A stretch of 64,000 nt of DNA from Aspergillus flavus (taxonomy: Eukaryota; Ascomycota; Eurotiomycetes; Eurotiales; Aspergillaceae). The notes beneath the pieces are model-generated. The model worked only from the letters and a program-made list of their open reading frames with translations, had not been told where the DNA came from and searched no databases. The first letter of the stretch is position 1. Each line of letters begins with the position of its first letter. This document shows, in pieces, positions 34,301 to 44,817 of this stretch. Position numbers and translations under genes: made by a program. The stretch covers positions 248,001-312,000 of the forward strand of contig NC_092408.1 of assembly GCF_009017415.1 (NCBI RefSeq), read 5' to 3'.

Positions 34301-35996
34301 AAGATGGCGAAGGGCCTCCACGAACTGAGATGATATTTGGAGTCTAGTATCTGTTGCCAGTCTGCGCACTCTTTCCCAACGAAGGAGCATACGTGTTATG
34401 AAAACGTTCAAGACCTGCGCTACCAGGATAGCCGAGATCCCGAGAAAGCAGGAGGGGCCAAGCAGCTTCCAGACGAGCACCGTGGCAATGACAAGACCCA
34501 AGGGTTTGTCAACTAAGGTGTCCACTTCCCAGAACCGCTGGGCCACTTCGTAGACATCTCCACGCAGTAAGTTGAATATCTTTCCCATGGAAGCCGCGGT
34601 CTTCACTTTCCCTTTACTAGTAGCTTGTCGCTGCGGAAATAGTCCGCAAAGCTTCCTCTGCTTAGCACTGGGCGATACTTCACCGTTATTGTCCTCGCTC
34701 TCCTGGCTCTCATTTTGGCTGCCCCTTTCTGGAATCTGCTGATCGAATATATTCTTCCTTGATAATGCCTTCTCATACACCATCATGATCATCTCACCTC
34801 TGCTTCGTTCGTAGCAGCGTCTACCATACCAGAGGTTCAATACCTGGGATTGCGCTGCAACCAAACGAAGCACTAGTGACAGCATGGCATAGGTCAAAGC
34901 GACACGTTTTGGTGCGTAGGGGTTCCCCATTGCGCTGAGAAGCTGTTGGAGAAGCACGGGGGTTGAGAAGTCTGTAAGGACAATCAGCACCCGCCAAGAT
35001 CACGGAATGGTGATACACGGACCGCAAAGCATCTGCACCGTAGAGATTCCTGTAATGATCAGAACATCGATGCCATTTGCTTGAAGTAACCTAGATATGA
35101 CAGATCCGCGGAGCTGACGAAACTTTTCATGCAGTCTACGATGTTGAAACTCGAAACCTAAAAACCAAACGTCATCCTCATTTAACTGTTTGTGCTTGCC
35201 GGCTGTCATCAGCGGGGACATCCAAGACACAGTAAGAAATTGCCAGAGTCGTAGGTTGTCCTCAGGGCTGCGGAATTTGCTTGATGGCGGTTGGCCAACA
35301 ACGCCGATATCAACGCGGGGAAGTGAAGGTCCCCGAAATGGCATAAATAGGATAGTTGCGCAGGCAGCAGCAGCAGCACTAGCGGCAATGCAATGAGCAT
35401 AAACCCTCGACACTGCATAGGCATCACGGTTTAGTATGACCGCCATTTCTACAGCCAGCTCTACAGCAAAGAAAAACAGCATGGATACTGGACAGGACCT
35501 TGGGCGTTCTGCGGCGATCAGAACAATTGCAACCGTCTGGATCATCACTTAGTGTACGTTGCGCAAAAGAATAGCCGTGACTTACCCAAGATACCAGTAG
35601 CACGATATTGCTCAGTGTCGGCACGTATGGCACAATTTTTGTGAGCTCAGCTGCGAATCCAACTGTGGAGAAGACAAGCAGGGCAATCACCCATCCCGTT
35701 CTTTGTCTTGGTCTCTCTGATGGAAGCTCAGCACATGGTGGCTTTTCAGCAACAAAAGGCCGCATCCATTTCGGACACTGAACCAGAGAAAAACGAGTGA
35801 GCGCACGACTCAATGCAAGAGCCAAGACTATGATGCCCGGAATGACGGAGACATATCGCATGGCACATGCTGACAACCGGGCATTTGCCGAGTCCTGGGA
35901 GAGTTAGCAAATGCAGACATCCAACCATCGATGGTAAAGACGTACCCAAACGGAAGGACAAGAATAAAGAGCATCAATTTCTTTATTCAGAAGCAT
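31382..35996 (-). CDS. ABCC (MRP-type) full-length ABC transporter
   Basis: Multidrug-resistance-associated type exporter of about 1487 residues. Exons are 35996..35946, 35894..35586, 35536..35023 and 34971..31382. The N-terminal TMD0-like part, TMD1, NBD1, TMD2 and NBD2 are all present. NBD1 (Walker A GKVGAGKT near 672) has LSGGQKARVALARAVY and ILYLDDPLSALD. NBD2 (Walker A GRTGSGKST near 1303) has LSQGERQLIGLSRAVLR and VILDEATASID. The acidic linker DDTDESSSSHTTDDG separates the halves. It likely exports conjugates, drugs or a metabolite at the plasma or vacuolar membrane. The third intron uses an unusual GTCCGT donor; it is inferred because it joins STVQMLC to DFSTPVLLQQLLSAMG, as in relatives. 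The 17-residue first exon is the least certain part. Confidence 0.88.
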
Positions 35997-37017
35997 CTGG
36001 ATGGCTTTAGTTGATCAGTCAGATTGTCGTTCATCCGAGAGATGAATCGAGTTTCCGACAAAGAACAAGTCTTCCCCGCCTTCGGACGGAAGCGGTAATT
36101 AAGTGCTTGGAGGTATATTAAATTGCCGAATGCCTGAGGCTACAGTACGCCACTCCACTTATAGTTCATTTTCCCTTTAGCTAACATTTGTTATTGAGTT
36201 GTCAAACTAATCAATCTATCTAGAATACAGGGCTCTGATTTTTGGATGGCTTAGTTATTTGAAAAAAAAAACTCAATCCTGAATTTTCTTTAGTGACAGA
36301 AGTTTTATTGTTTAAAATATTTGTTATAATGGCAGGATTATATATATTTTCAGTATAGACATGGTCACAGCTTATAAGAAACGATCGGGTTTTATCCTAT
36401 GAGCACGTATGCAAGATGTGGGAGAGTAATTCTGGCCATAGACGTCCCCGGACTATGTAATCTGTCAAGCTGCGAATGCCTTATAAACTACCCTATAAAG
36501 ACGCCTAGTGTGTCTGGCCACCTTTAGGTAGTCGAATGGTATGGTTTTGCATTTCACATAATCTATGCGGAAGAGTTGGGAATGATTCAATTGATCGTAC
36601 AAGACAAAAGGGTAGCGATGGAAATACAATATTTAGTACGAGTCTCCCTGACTGTAGATTCCTCTATTATTCGAAGGACAAAGAAAAATTAAAACAAGAG
36701 AAGTATACAGAACAGTCTATGGGTTGCCTTCTTAGATGAGGTATAGAAGAGCTAGTCTAGCTGTGTTTCCTTGTGGACAAGACGGTGCAATTCACCCATA
36801 AAATTCAAGTTTACATTCTTAAATAGAACTAGCAGAAGTAGGTATCTCCTCTCCAGGCTAAGACTAGATAGTAAGTACTATGTATTACTACCGTCCGCAT
36901 TGACATTGAAACTGCAAAACTGGGAAACAAGTGCACAGCTATACCCAGCTTCAATATCCGTGTTCAACCGCAATGAATACCTCGCCGCGCGTACAGAAGG
37001 CTTTCTGTCCGATCACC
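35997..37017. other. Intergenic, AT-rich
   Basis: Promoter side of the ABC transporter and 3' side of the first PAN-type gene. 36180-36360 is clearly AT-rich, with runs such as TTAAAATATTTG, possibly a repeat-induced-mutation relic. No gene was found. Confidence 0.5.
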
Positions 37018-37874
37018 TTAGACGAGATAGATAACGGACCTATCCACATTCGAAGCACGAATCTGCGAAGAAGGATTCCGGTAAAGGTGACAGGTATTTT
37101 TGTTTGCCTTGGTGTCGACGGTTGCTCTGGCGCATCCAGCTGTGCTCGCGCAAAGATCAGCACATTCCTGGAACGAATCTACATCCTTAACTATGTTCAT
37201 ATTGGCACCGCTTCCGACAGCCGCAGAAACTGTAGAGCTGTTAGATTATCATGAACAATGTTAAATGACACGGTGTGCTAACCTGTATGACCGCATGCGA
37301 TCTTGTATTTCTTTGATCCAGTGGAATAAGTCTGAACTTGAAGGCCGTTGGTACCTGTTAGGAGTCAGTAAAAGGAATGACCTAGAAAAATGAATGTTGC
37401 TTTACAAGTCCGAGCCGCCAAACCCTTGCACTTCTTCAGCTCAGCCTCCATCGTCTCCAAATCAGCTTCACATCCACTTCCCCCAAATGGATCCTCCCCT
37501 GCTTCTTCCTCGTCCTTCCGATAAGTGATCCACATGTTGTCAGACCCGGTCTTGATGGAGGGCTCAGAGCCATGTTGAACCAGGTAGCACGGATATGGCA
37601 GTGTCGTCTTGGCCGTCCAGATTGCACCCACGCAGCCGTCGCTGCTGGCGCACTCGCCAATGCAAGCCTCCGGGTTGGCAACATTCAACCCAGTCCTGGA
37701 ACCATCCGTGGTGTATTTCCCACAGCTAAAGGTGGCGTGAAGTCCAGGCTGGACTTCAACTTCGCCGGAACTGGGGGTATCACAAATGCGCTTGTACTCT
37801 GGGCGAGCATGAGGCGCATTTGCATAGGCAACTCCAGCCAGGGAGAGCATTGCCAAAGGAGCTTGGAACTTCAT
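37018..37874 (-). CDS. Secreted PAN/apple-like protein, short-linker paralogue
   Basis: Extracellular protein of 250 residues in exons 37874..37406, 37354..37283 and 37229..37018, both introns in phase 1. A signal peptide (MKFQAPLAMLSLAGVAYA) precedes a first cysteine module, YKRICDTP...ACIGECASSDGCVGAIW...CYLVQHG. A short acidic linker with a single DPFG motif (EEEAGEDPFGGSG) follows, then a coiled segment (LETMEAELKKCKG). A second module, YKIACGHT...FQECADLCASTAGCARATVD...TCHLYRN, ends the protein. The spacing resembles PAN/apple domains, which bind proteins or carbohydrates. It is divergent from its paralogue at 41344; the two share module order, the DPFG linker and both intron positions and phases. 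The function is unknown. Confidence 0.82.
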
Positions 37875-39140
37875 ATTTAGGGATAAGAAGGATAGCTTGT
37901 GAGATGCTCGGAGTGGGAAGTGACACGAGAGAATAAACGAAGATCGTTTGCTTTGGTGTTGTCAAGATGCTTTTACTTCCAGAGCAGTTGACTGGGTATT
38001 TATATTGTACCTGAACAGACGGCTGAATAGATTGACTGATAAATCACAGTGTATCCCAACACAAGCCATCCTAAGCATGCCGCAAGGGGTATGAAAACCA
38101 CCTTTCAGGATCCACAACATCCCCTGGGTACCTTTCGCTGATTCTATGGATCTACGTACGTATGCCTATTCGAATATGATCATCAATTCAGGACTAGTGT
38201 CAGTTTTAGGCCTGTACTAAATGAAAGTAGCAATAGTGAGTGGTCATATTGAAACTTGTCGAATCACGACCTACCACGTCATATAGGATCATAGATACCA
38301 AAGGTTGCTTTTTGTAACTCTTAGCGGAAATTATTAGATCTAACGCTGGCGCACGAGATATATCAGAAAGTATAAGCTTGCATACCAGACAGTAGACCTC
38401 ACTCAGGCATGCGCGATCGTTTCATTCTAGGAATATTGTGGAGATGTGAGGAAACCAATCGTTGAGGTATCCTCGGCCGAGTTAGGTAATGAGCTAGCAG
38501 GCGTGGTTTACTGGGAAGAGCCTTGCACAATGGTGAGACACATCGTCTCTATTGGATACTAGCGCCACCTGTGTATTTCTCAGTTGGTAAGGAAACTCTT
38601 TGCCACACTGATCAGTCAAAGTTCCTATGAAAAGCGCACCGTTTCCACAGGTGAGATATGACTATCCGTGCCGAAGGCTGAAGAGACCCACCTGTTAAAA
38701 TATGTAAGGGAATAAAAGAAAACTGCATAAGAATTTTTGACTGTGGGTCCATACTGGAGTATCGTATGCATGGTATGATATTACCGCTGTACGTTTAGGT
38801 AATGTGTAGTGTCCACTACGGCGCCAAGGTCCATCGCCGATGCAGAGCCATTGAAACACCTTTTGCTTTTTGCCGTCTACATTTGGAAACATCAGTCCTC
38901 TACAGCAGGAAGCTATGCAATCGGGGCGAAATGTTGCTGTTGCTGTAGGCAATGGTAATGCGACAATACCCAAATTGGTGATCGAGATGTGGGCTCAGTA
39001 AATGAAAGACAGGTCAGAGTTTCTCCACTCCTACTTTCAGCTGAATGAGGACGAGGGGGGGCTTCGTTCTGCAAGAAGACAGCCCCAGCTGCAGGCCGAC
39101 CCGTCCTGTGACCTGCATTCCAGGATGTTCCCGATGTGAA

Positions 39141-39974
39141 TACAGTAATACCCTGTTAGAAGCAGTCAACTGAGCTGGCTGCCTAGAATGCGTATATCGG
39201 GGGATTGCTTATATTGAAATATCTATACAGAATAGTAGGAATCGGGATTTTAAGTATTATATCTAATTTATATTGGATATTATTAATATTTCTGCGTAGT
39301 TAAGGGTATTCAAATAGCAAGACATAGACTATAGTGTAAGAGAGAAATATAATTTTTTAGTTGTAGATATGTTGTACAGGTAAGATTTTAAAACTAAAAA
39401 AACCAAAAAGTAGTAGAACACATAATTTAAATCTTTATATATTCTTAAAAATATATAATTGGTCAAGAGAATCCATTTTACTCCCTTATAAGCAATTTTG
39501 TATGGGGGATTAAACAGAATGATGGAATCTCCCTATATAGCGGTTTTTAAAGTATTTTGTGTCACAGAAATGATAACGATCATGCAAGGTGACTGTACAG
39601 TATACCCTGTCCCAGGTGCATGGACATCCCGGTGGCCGAACGGCGTCTTCGGTGTCTATATCCGTCACCTTTCTAATGACGTACAGTGGCCCCGTTAGGA
39701 GGATTGATCATTGTATACAGAGAATCTTAGAGGTCCTCGGCTATAAATTAGTACTGTAGTCATTAGTAGGAAATCAAGAATCAGTCTTCTGTCTCTAGTA
39801 TCTACTGCCTAGTGCTTTGCCCACGTATCCTTACCTAGTTGACAGGTCCTCTACCCTGACTAGTAGATACTCCTCTGACATTTTGTATGGGAAATGATCT
39901 TAGACACCTAATCAGATTGCTCATGATGCGTAAATTTCCTATATCGGGGTTGCTTATAACGGGTTTTTACTGTA
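39141..39974. mobile_element. Degenerate TIR transposon (Fot1/pogo-like ends)
   Basis: The left end starts TACAGTAATACCCTGTTAGA and the right end, read on the opposite strand, starts TACAGTAAAAACCCGTTATA. 20 of 24 positions match in an inverted arrangement 834 bp apart. ACAGTA...CCC(T/C)GTTATAAGC is typical of Fot1/Pot2-type Tc1-mariner ends. A third TACAGTATACCCTGT lies inside at about 39597, suggesting nested or rearranged copies. There is no transposase frame, and the interior is AT-rich, as after repeat-induced point mutation. Confidence 0.6.
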
Positions 39975-41047
39975 CTGCCTCCTTGACATTATCATCCAGA
40001 CATGATCTAGGCTGGCTGGAGCCAATGCTGTTCCAGTCTAATGGAACTATTCCCTCCTTGCTTAAACCCTTATCCGCACTGCAAGATCACTGCCTTACAT
40101 TTTAATACCCGAGTTTGAAATTGCTCTTTCCACGATAGCTTTTGATCCTGGATAATCATCTCAAATTGCATTATGTTTCCAGCCAAACAGCGGTTTGTGT
40201 GTGAGTAAGTGTAAAATAAGATTCAGGGCACTGTTAGAGTTACGGATCGATACAGAACTTACGGATTATCCGCCACTATTGAATGCTATACATCTTGAAT
40301 CATGCAAACCTGTGGATCCGGATATCTTTTCCGCAGGACCCACATCCAACCAAATTCTCCAAAACCCCTGCAGCCTTTTTGATCGGCATTTTCAACCAGG
40401 GTTCTGCAACCCTGTGAACTTTATTGATCATCTGCCGTAATCTGTGTTGACAAGATAGGACACACGGTCAAGGGATGAGGATGAGACAAGTGAAATGGGT
40501 AGGGAATGTGGAACTCATCACTCCTTCTTCCGGAGATAATTGCGATGAATTTAACAAGGTAAGATCGAGAAATCGAGAAACTCCGCCGTGTTATACTACG
40601 GGGATGCTGAATGTCCTATCTCACATTCCCTAGTCTTGTTGGACTGCAGAAGCAACGGATGGGCCGGTGATACGTCCAAGGACCCACTCACTCGGCAGCA
40701 GGAGATGTACCGCTGCATGAAGTCACTCTGGCATGCTTGACTAAGAGCGTTTGAGTGATTTGGAATGCCATCTGGAACGCGAAATCTGTGGTATTCGGAA
40801 TGGTGAAAGCCGGTTAGCAATGTACGCTCTAGCGCACACATGACCAACCGATCCGTCGCATTAAACACCAATGTACATACTATACCTAATTTTGAGAGTA
40901 TTCGGCCAGCCATGAGACGATAATCTAGTCGAAGCAAAGGAAGGGGGAAATAACGGGGAGCTGAAATGCTTCACTGATAACTGTTTTGGGACAACGAATT
41001 GATGATCCCCTGTCCTGCTATGATGTCTCAAATTCTAGAGGACTAGT

Positions 41048-41048
<1 letters not shown>

Positions 41049-41084
<36 letters not shown>
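41049..41084 (+). repeat. A36 homopolymer
   Basis: Thirty-six consecutive A about 260 bp upstream of the second PAN-type gene. It could be a nucleosome-excluding promoter tract or the tail of a lost retroelement. Confidence 0.9.
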
Positions 41085-41085
<1 letters not shown>

Positions 41086-41343
41086 GAGCAAGGGCGTAAA
41101 ACATACACAAATCGAGTGAGATAATGTTAGACATATCATTTGGCAGAAGCTACCCTAAAAATGTGTAATATGCAAGGGTGGATGGATATCCGTACAGCAG
41201 TCGAGGTTTAACACACGATATTCGTTCCTTTTCCCTTTTGACTCTAGAACTTATCACCCTACCGATCGGACATTCCACAGTATATTAACCCTATCTCATG
41301 CCACCTTTGATACCACTATCCCACCGGCAGCACCTCTTTCACG

Positions 41344-42419
41344 ATGAAGCCACAATCATTCATTTTCTTTGCACTTGCCACTGGGGTTCTGGCCCAAACG
41401 TCACCGGAAAATGATTACAAGCGTATTTGCTTTGCCCTAGATGGCCAAGAGGAAGACATCCTTCCCGGATATAGAGTGAAATATACATGTGACTTCTACG
41501 GACAGCACAATGGCAGCCCTGTCGAAGGTGTGGAAAGTGCCAAGGATTGTGCACAACTGTGCCAGACAGCTGGCTCCAGCTGTGCGGGAAGTTCATGGTT
41601 CATGAAAGGACGCAAGTGTCTCCTCAGCGGTAGCAATAGTGAGGCAAAGCGCAAGTTCACGGTTTACATGGAGAAGGTTGGGGAGGCCAGTGACCCTTTC
41701 GGTGAAGACGAGGATGATCCGTTTGGCGGTGATGAACCAGAAGAAGATGATCCATTTGGCGCCGATGAGCCAGAGGAAGACGATCCATTTGGTGCCGATG
41801 AGCCAGAGGTAGATGACCCATTTGGTGCCGATGAACCGGAAGAGGATGATCCATTTGGTGCCGATGAGCCAGAGGTAGATGACCCATTTGGTGCCGATGA
41901 ACCGGAAGAGGATGATCCATTTGGTGCCGATGAGCCAGAGGAAGATGACCCATTTGGAGCCGACGAGCCGGAGGATAACGATACAGCCTGTGGATGCGAT
42001 AATTGCGAAGTAGATGTGGCATGTGAGTTTAGCCCTCTTCCTAACAACGAAAAACGCCGCTGACTGCTATTTAGGCGGATACCCTGACGAAGCTTCACCC
42101 GCTCTGAAGGGTAAAGCATACAAGGTCTTCTGTCAGAAATGTAAGTGGCACCTAACTGCCATCGATATTTGTGGTTTTTAACGTTGATATAGTGGATGAT
42201 GTCGGAGGAAAGAATATCAGACCGCCGTTCAAGGTTAACTCCGTCAAAGAGTGTATCGAAGCATGTTCTGATGTGCCCAACTCCCAATGCAAGAGGGCTA
42301 TCTGGACTAATTCCCGAGATGCCAACGGTCAGAGGTCCTGTTGGCTGCGGGAATGGAACGGAGTCAAGAAGGTTCCTACTAAGGTGGGCTCGTGGAGCAG
42401 TGCCCATGTGCAAGAGTAA
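41344..42419 (+). CDS. Secreted PAN/apple-like protein with acidic DPFG repeats
   Basis: Extracellular protein of 323 residues in exons 41344..42022, 42075..42140 and 42193..42419. A signal peptide (MKPQSFIFFALATGVLAQ) is followed by a cysteine module (YKRICFAL...DCAQLCQTAGSSCAGSSW...CLLSG). Then come eight near-identical 11-residue units (E/V)DDPFGADEPE, spanning about residues 123-210. A short CGCDNC segment and a second module (YKVFCQK...KECIEACSDVPNSQCKRAIW...CWLREW) complete it. The two phase-1 introns fall at the same places as in the paralogue at 37018-37874, which has only one DPFG. The repeat expansion adds a long, highly negative, probably extended stalk between the modules, which could bind calcium or hold the modules away from the wall. 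Function is unproven. Confidence 0.85.
41710..41973 (+). repeat. In-frame 33-bp tandem repeat, eight units
   Basis: Eight 33-bp units encode EDDPFG(G/A)DEPE. Positions 41791-41856 and 41857-41922 are a perfect 66-bp tandem duplication, so the array has expanded recently by two-unit steps. It is a coding minisatellite, likely polymorphic between strains. Confidence 0.92.
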
Positions 42420-42639
42420 GGACGTATCTCTGTTAGTTATGTTTTTAGTGAGTGGCATGGAACCCGTGTGGTAATTCTGGCTACGTGTTGACATAGTCAT
42501 TGTCAAAAGCTCTCTATGTAAATCAAATTTGGCATAACCTACTGTATCGAGGTGATTGAAGTAGCTAATCTTCTCTACTATCCTACGAGAGTTTACGAAA
42601 TAGAGTATGGTCAATCATTTGGCATTTATTTTAAGTCTA

Positions 42640-42755
42640 GATTTAGGAGACTTTCATTCATACACCGCCATATTTCCAGGGCCCAGGTCACGTAGATACG
42701 TCGTTACTCTCCACCTCTACTAGGTCTCTATATATAGAACTCTCTCCATATATTC
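42640..42755 (+). repeat. Degenerate direct repeat, copy 1
   Basis: Shares CATACACYGCCAT, then AGATRCGTCGTTRCTSTC, then ACCTCYACT in the same order and spacing with 44044..44148. The two copies flank the P450 and transcription-factor remnants. Confidence 0.55.
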
Positions 42756-42924
42756 ACTTTGCTAGATGGTCACAAGATATAACACCGCACCAGAACATGC
42801 TGTCCACCATACCTAGATAAAAATACCAGTGGGTGGTCGATTAGACCCCGAAAACAGAAGTAGTGCAAGCTTGATGGGCTCCCTACTTTCGGTCTGATAA
42901 TCTGATCAACATACACATTCTCCA

Positions 42925-43521
42925 TCAAGGATTTGTCCGGATGCAAGAGGCATTTTCCCAACCCCAAGCCCTTTTGAGCTGTGCTTGTGTCACTCTGGTT
43001 GACCATGCATGCTCTTCCTCTAGCTCGGCTAAAATACCAATAAGAGCCTGCTGTTGTAACAGGTCTTCGAACCTATCCTCACACATAGCGATTGCAATGC
43101 ACGCTGTAAGAAGCGCAGGCGAGATATCTCTGTTTGTAGTGGCTATGCCGCACGGTCTGAGAACGGCCTTTCTGACATTCTAATCTACAGACTGCAACGT
43201 CGTGTGTCGTTCTAGTCCTAAGTGCAGGATTCTTGAGTTATAGACGGTAAGGAGAATCCTAGCGAGCTCTAAGTGTTGAATTCCAATGACATGGCAGCTT
43301 CCTAAACCAAATCTCCGGGAAAATGATCCTTCGTGTACTGTCTGGGCTCTGAGCATGGGTGGGCTCGAAGGAGGAAGGCTTGTGCTCTTCCCAATACGTG
43401 TCAAAAGCAACCAGATCTTCGTAGCAAGCCACTCATTCAGCAAATGTCCCAGCTGTGTGAATGCCCGTGTTAGCAGTAGCTGAGTAATGCGTCTGCAGCG
43501 CTGCGGGCGAGGGTATCTCAT
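42925..43521 (-). pseudogene. Fungal transcription-factor C-terminal remnant
   Basis: Reading right to left, the frame HLELARILLTVYNSRI...LQSVD meets an in-frame TAG near 43180. It continues NVRKAVLRPCGIATTNRDIS, then ALLTACIAIAMCEDRFEDLL, ALIGILAELEEEHAWSTR and AQLKRAWGWE before a stop at 42925. The pattern xxILxxxExEHAWST...LKRAWGW is typical of the C-terminal end of some Zn2Cys6 regulators. The DNA-binding half is missing, so it is a relic. The N-terminal part from about 43300 upward is less convincing. Confidence 0.5.
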
Positions 43522-43726
43522 CTATCCCGAAGCAGGGAAATTTATGCCAGAGCGCTGGCTGGGTGAAGACGATCGGAGGCTACAGTCATATTTTGTACTC
43601 TTCAACAGCGGCACTCAAGCGTGTATTGGACGGAATCAGACTTACTTGGAGCAATCCATTATGCTCGCTACTGTTGTGCACCGGTACGAATTTGCTCTCC
43701 CGCATCGGGAATGGGAACAAGACTGA
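43487..43726 (+). pseudogene. Cytochrome P450 C-terminal fragment
   Basis: The fragment covers only the last 80 residues or so of a fungal P450. FMPERWLGEDDRR (the PERF-like region) is followed by the heme loop FNSGTQACIG and the L-helix part RNQTYLEQSIMLATVVHRYEF. The cysteine ligand is kept, but the usual Arg two residues before it is Gln. No K-helix ExxR, I-helix or membrane anchor is found upstream, and the apparent ATG at the fragment's start is not a gene start. It overlaps antisense with the transcription-factor relic. Confidence 0.72.
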
Positions 43727-44043
43727 GTAGAAGTAACCAATTTGCTGCCGGGCCCGTTACCTATCAAAGTATGGAGGAGAGAATTGACTTAGCATTTATG
43801 TATTTCGAGCATGGAATGTTATCATGAGGAATAACCATCTGCGTGTCTATGTATAGGCTGCCACCTTGTTGCTTGGGCAGAAGAATTAAAGGGCAATTCT
43901 ATTTCTTACCTTGAGTAGTCCTTTTCCTGGTTCAACTGGAAATAGCCTAGAGGCAATGGTGTTCTAAGCTACCCCAAATGCGATAGGAAATCAAGGAGAG
44001 GTCGCTCATCTGTCTTTTGTTTTTAAAGTATATAAAGACTTGC

Positions 44044-44148
44044 TTAAGAGGTTTTATCCATACACTGCCATGACTTTCGCACCTCTAGATGCGTCGTTGC
44101 TGTCTACCTCCACTGGGATTATACATATGCAACCCCTCTCTATATTCC
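44044..44148 (+). repeat. Degenerate direct repeat, copy 2
   Basis: Second copy of the repeat at 42640-42755, here just downstream of the CinA-like gene's stop codon. Confidence 0.55.
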
Positions 44149-44265
44149 CCCCTTGGAGAATATTCAGAACATAGAACAGCACAGCAGGAGTCAGTATTAG
44201 CTATAACTTGGTGTACCCAGTGTTGAGATGTAAAAGCAATGGGCAGATCCGGCATGAATCCTCTT

Positions 44266-44817
44266 CTATTTCCTCCCGCCACCCTGGTAAGCAATAAGTT
44301 CCTCACGCAGTCGAGACAAGGCTTCTAGAACAGTTGCTTCGCGGATATGCTCACGAGTTCCAGGGAAGTTGAAGGGACCCCAAGCTCGGGTCCCAGTAGG
44401 TGACGCAATGCCGATATACACCGTGCCGACAGGCTTTCCATCCTGAGATGCGGGACCAGCGACCCCCGTTGTCCCAATACCCCACACTGTTGGGCTGTTG
44501 TCATAAGTTGTGACTTTGCGAGCGCCTTCGGCCATCTGTGTTGCGACATCGGGGTCAATCACACCCATCGTAGCGATCAGGTCTGGATCCACGCCCAGGA
44601 GTTGCTGCTTGAGAGGTGTTGCATAGGACACAACACCACCACGGAATACTGCACTGGAGCCTGGCACAGAGGTGAGTGCGGCCATCACACCACCCGCCGT
44701 CAGGGATTCTGCGACTCCTAGTGTTTGTCCTGCCTGGTTAAGCATGTGGATGACATCGGTAGCTATATCAAGGAGCGTCTCGGTGTTTCGCTGTATATAC
44801 ACGGGGTTGGAAGCCAT
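44266..44817 (-). CDS. CinA C-terminal-type amidohydrolase (PncC-like, NMN deamidase family)
   Basis: Intronless protein of 183 residues equal to the stand-alone CinA_C/PncC domain. In bacteria this family hydrolyses nicotinamide mononucleotide to nicotinate mononucleotide. The catalytic region GVAESLTAGGVMAAL (with the nucleophile Ser), VPGSSAVFRGGVVSYATPLK, GIGTTGVAGP and GKPVGTVYIGIASP are all intact. The phrase AVFRGGVVSYAT is closest in style to actinobacterial members. The start MASNPVYIQRNTETLL gives the family length. There is no targeting signal, so it is probably cytosolic. The lack of introns and bacterial family distribution suggest an old horizontal acquisition, though many filamentous fungi carry such genes. 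Confidence 0.9.
   Translation of the reverse strand: MASNPVYIQRNTETLLDIATDVIHMLNQAGQTLGVAESLTAGGVMAALTSVPGSSAVFRGGVVSYATPLKQQLLGVDPDLIATMGVIDPDVATQMAEGARKVTTYDNSPTVWGIGTTGVAGPASQDGKPVGTVYIGIASPTGTRAWGPFNFPGTREHIREATVLEALSRLREELIAYQGGGRK

Larger units (their letters stand above)
37875..41343. other. 3.5-kb intergenic region between PAN-type paralogues
   Basis: AT-rich around 39220-39490. It contains terminal inverted repeats of a degenerate transposon (listed separately) and a poly-A tract. ORFs at 38695-38973, 40195-40440 and 40596-40937 have no recognisable features. The promoters of both divergent secreted-protein genes lie at its ends. Confidence 0.5.

Noticed and set aside
41710..41973. 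Regular 33-bp repeats as a possible CRISPR-like array
   Set aside because: Units are contiguous without spacers, in frame, and encode a protein repeat in a eukaryotic gene.
41664..42614. 316-codon minus-strand ORF rich in SSGSSAPNG repeats
   Set aside because: It is the antisense of the DPFG tandem repeat; the repeat alone keeps the frame open. The sense strand has signal peptide, cysteine modules and introns.
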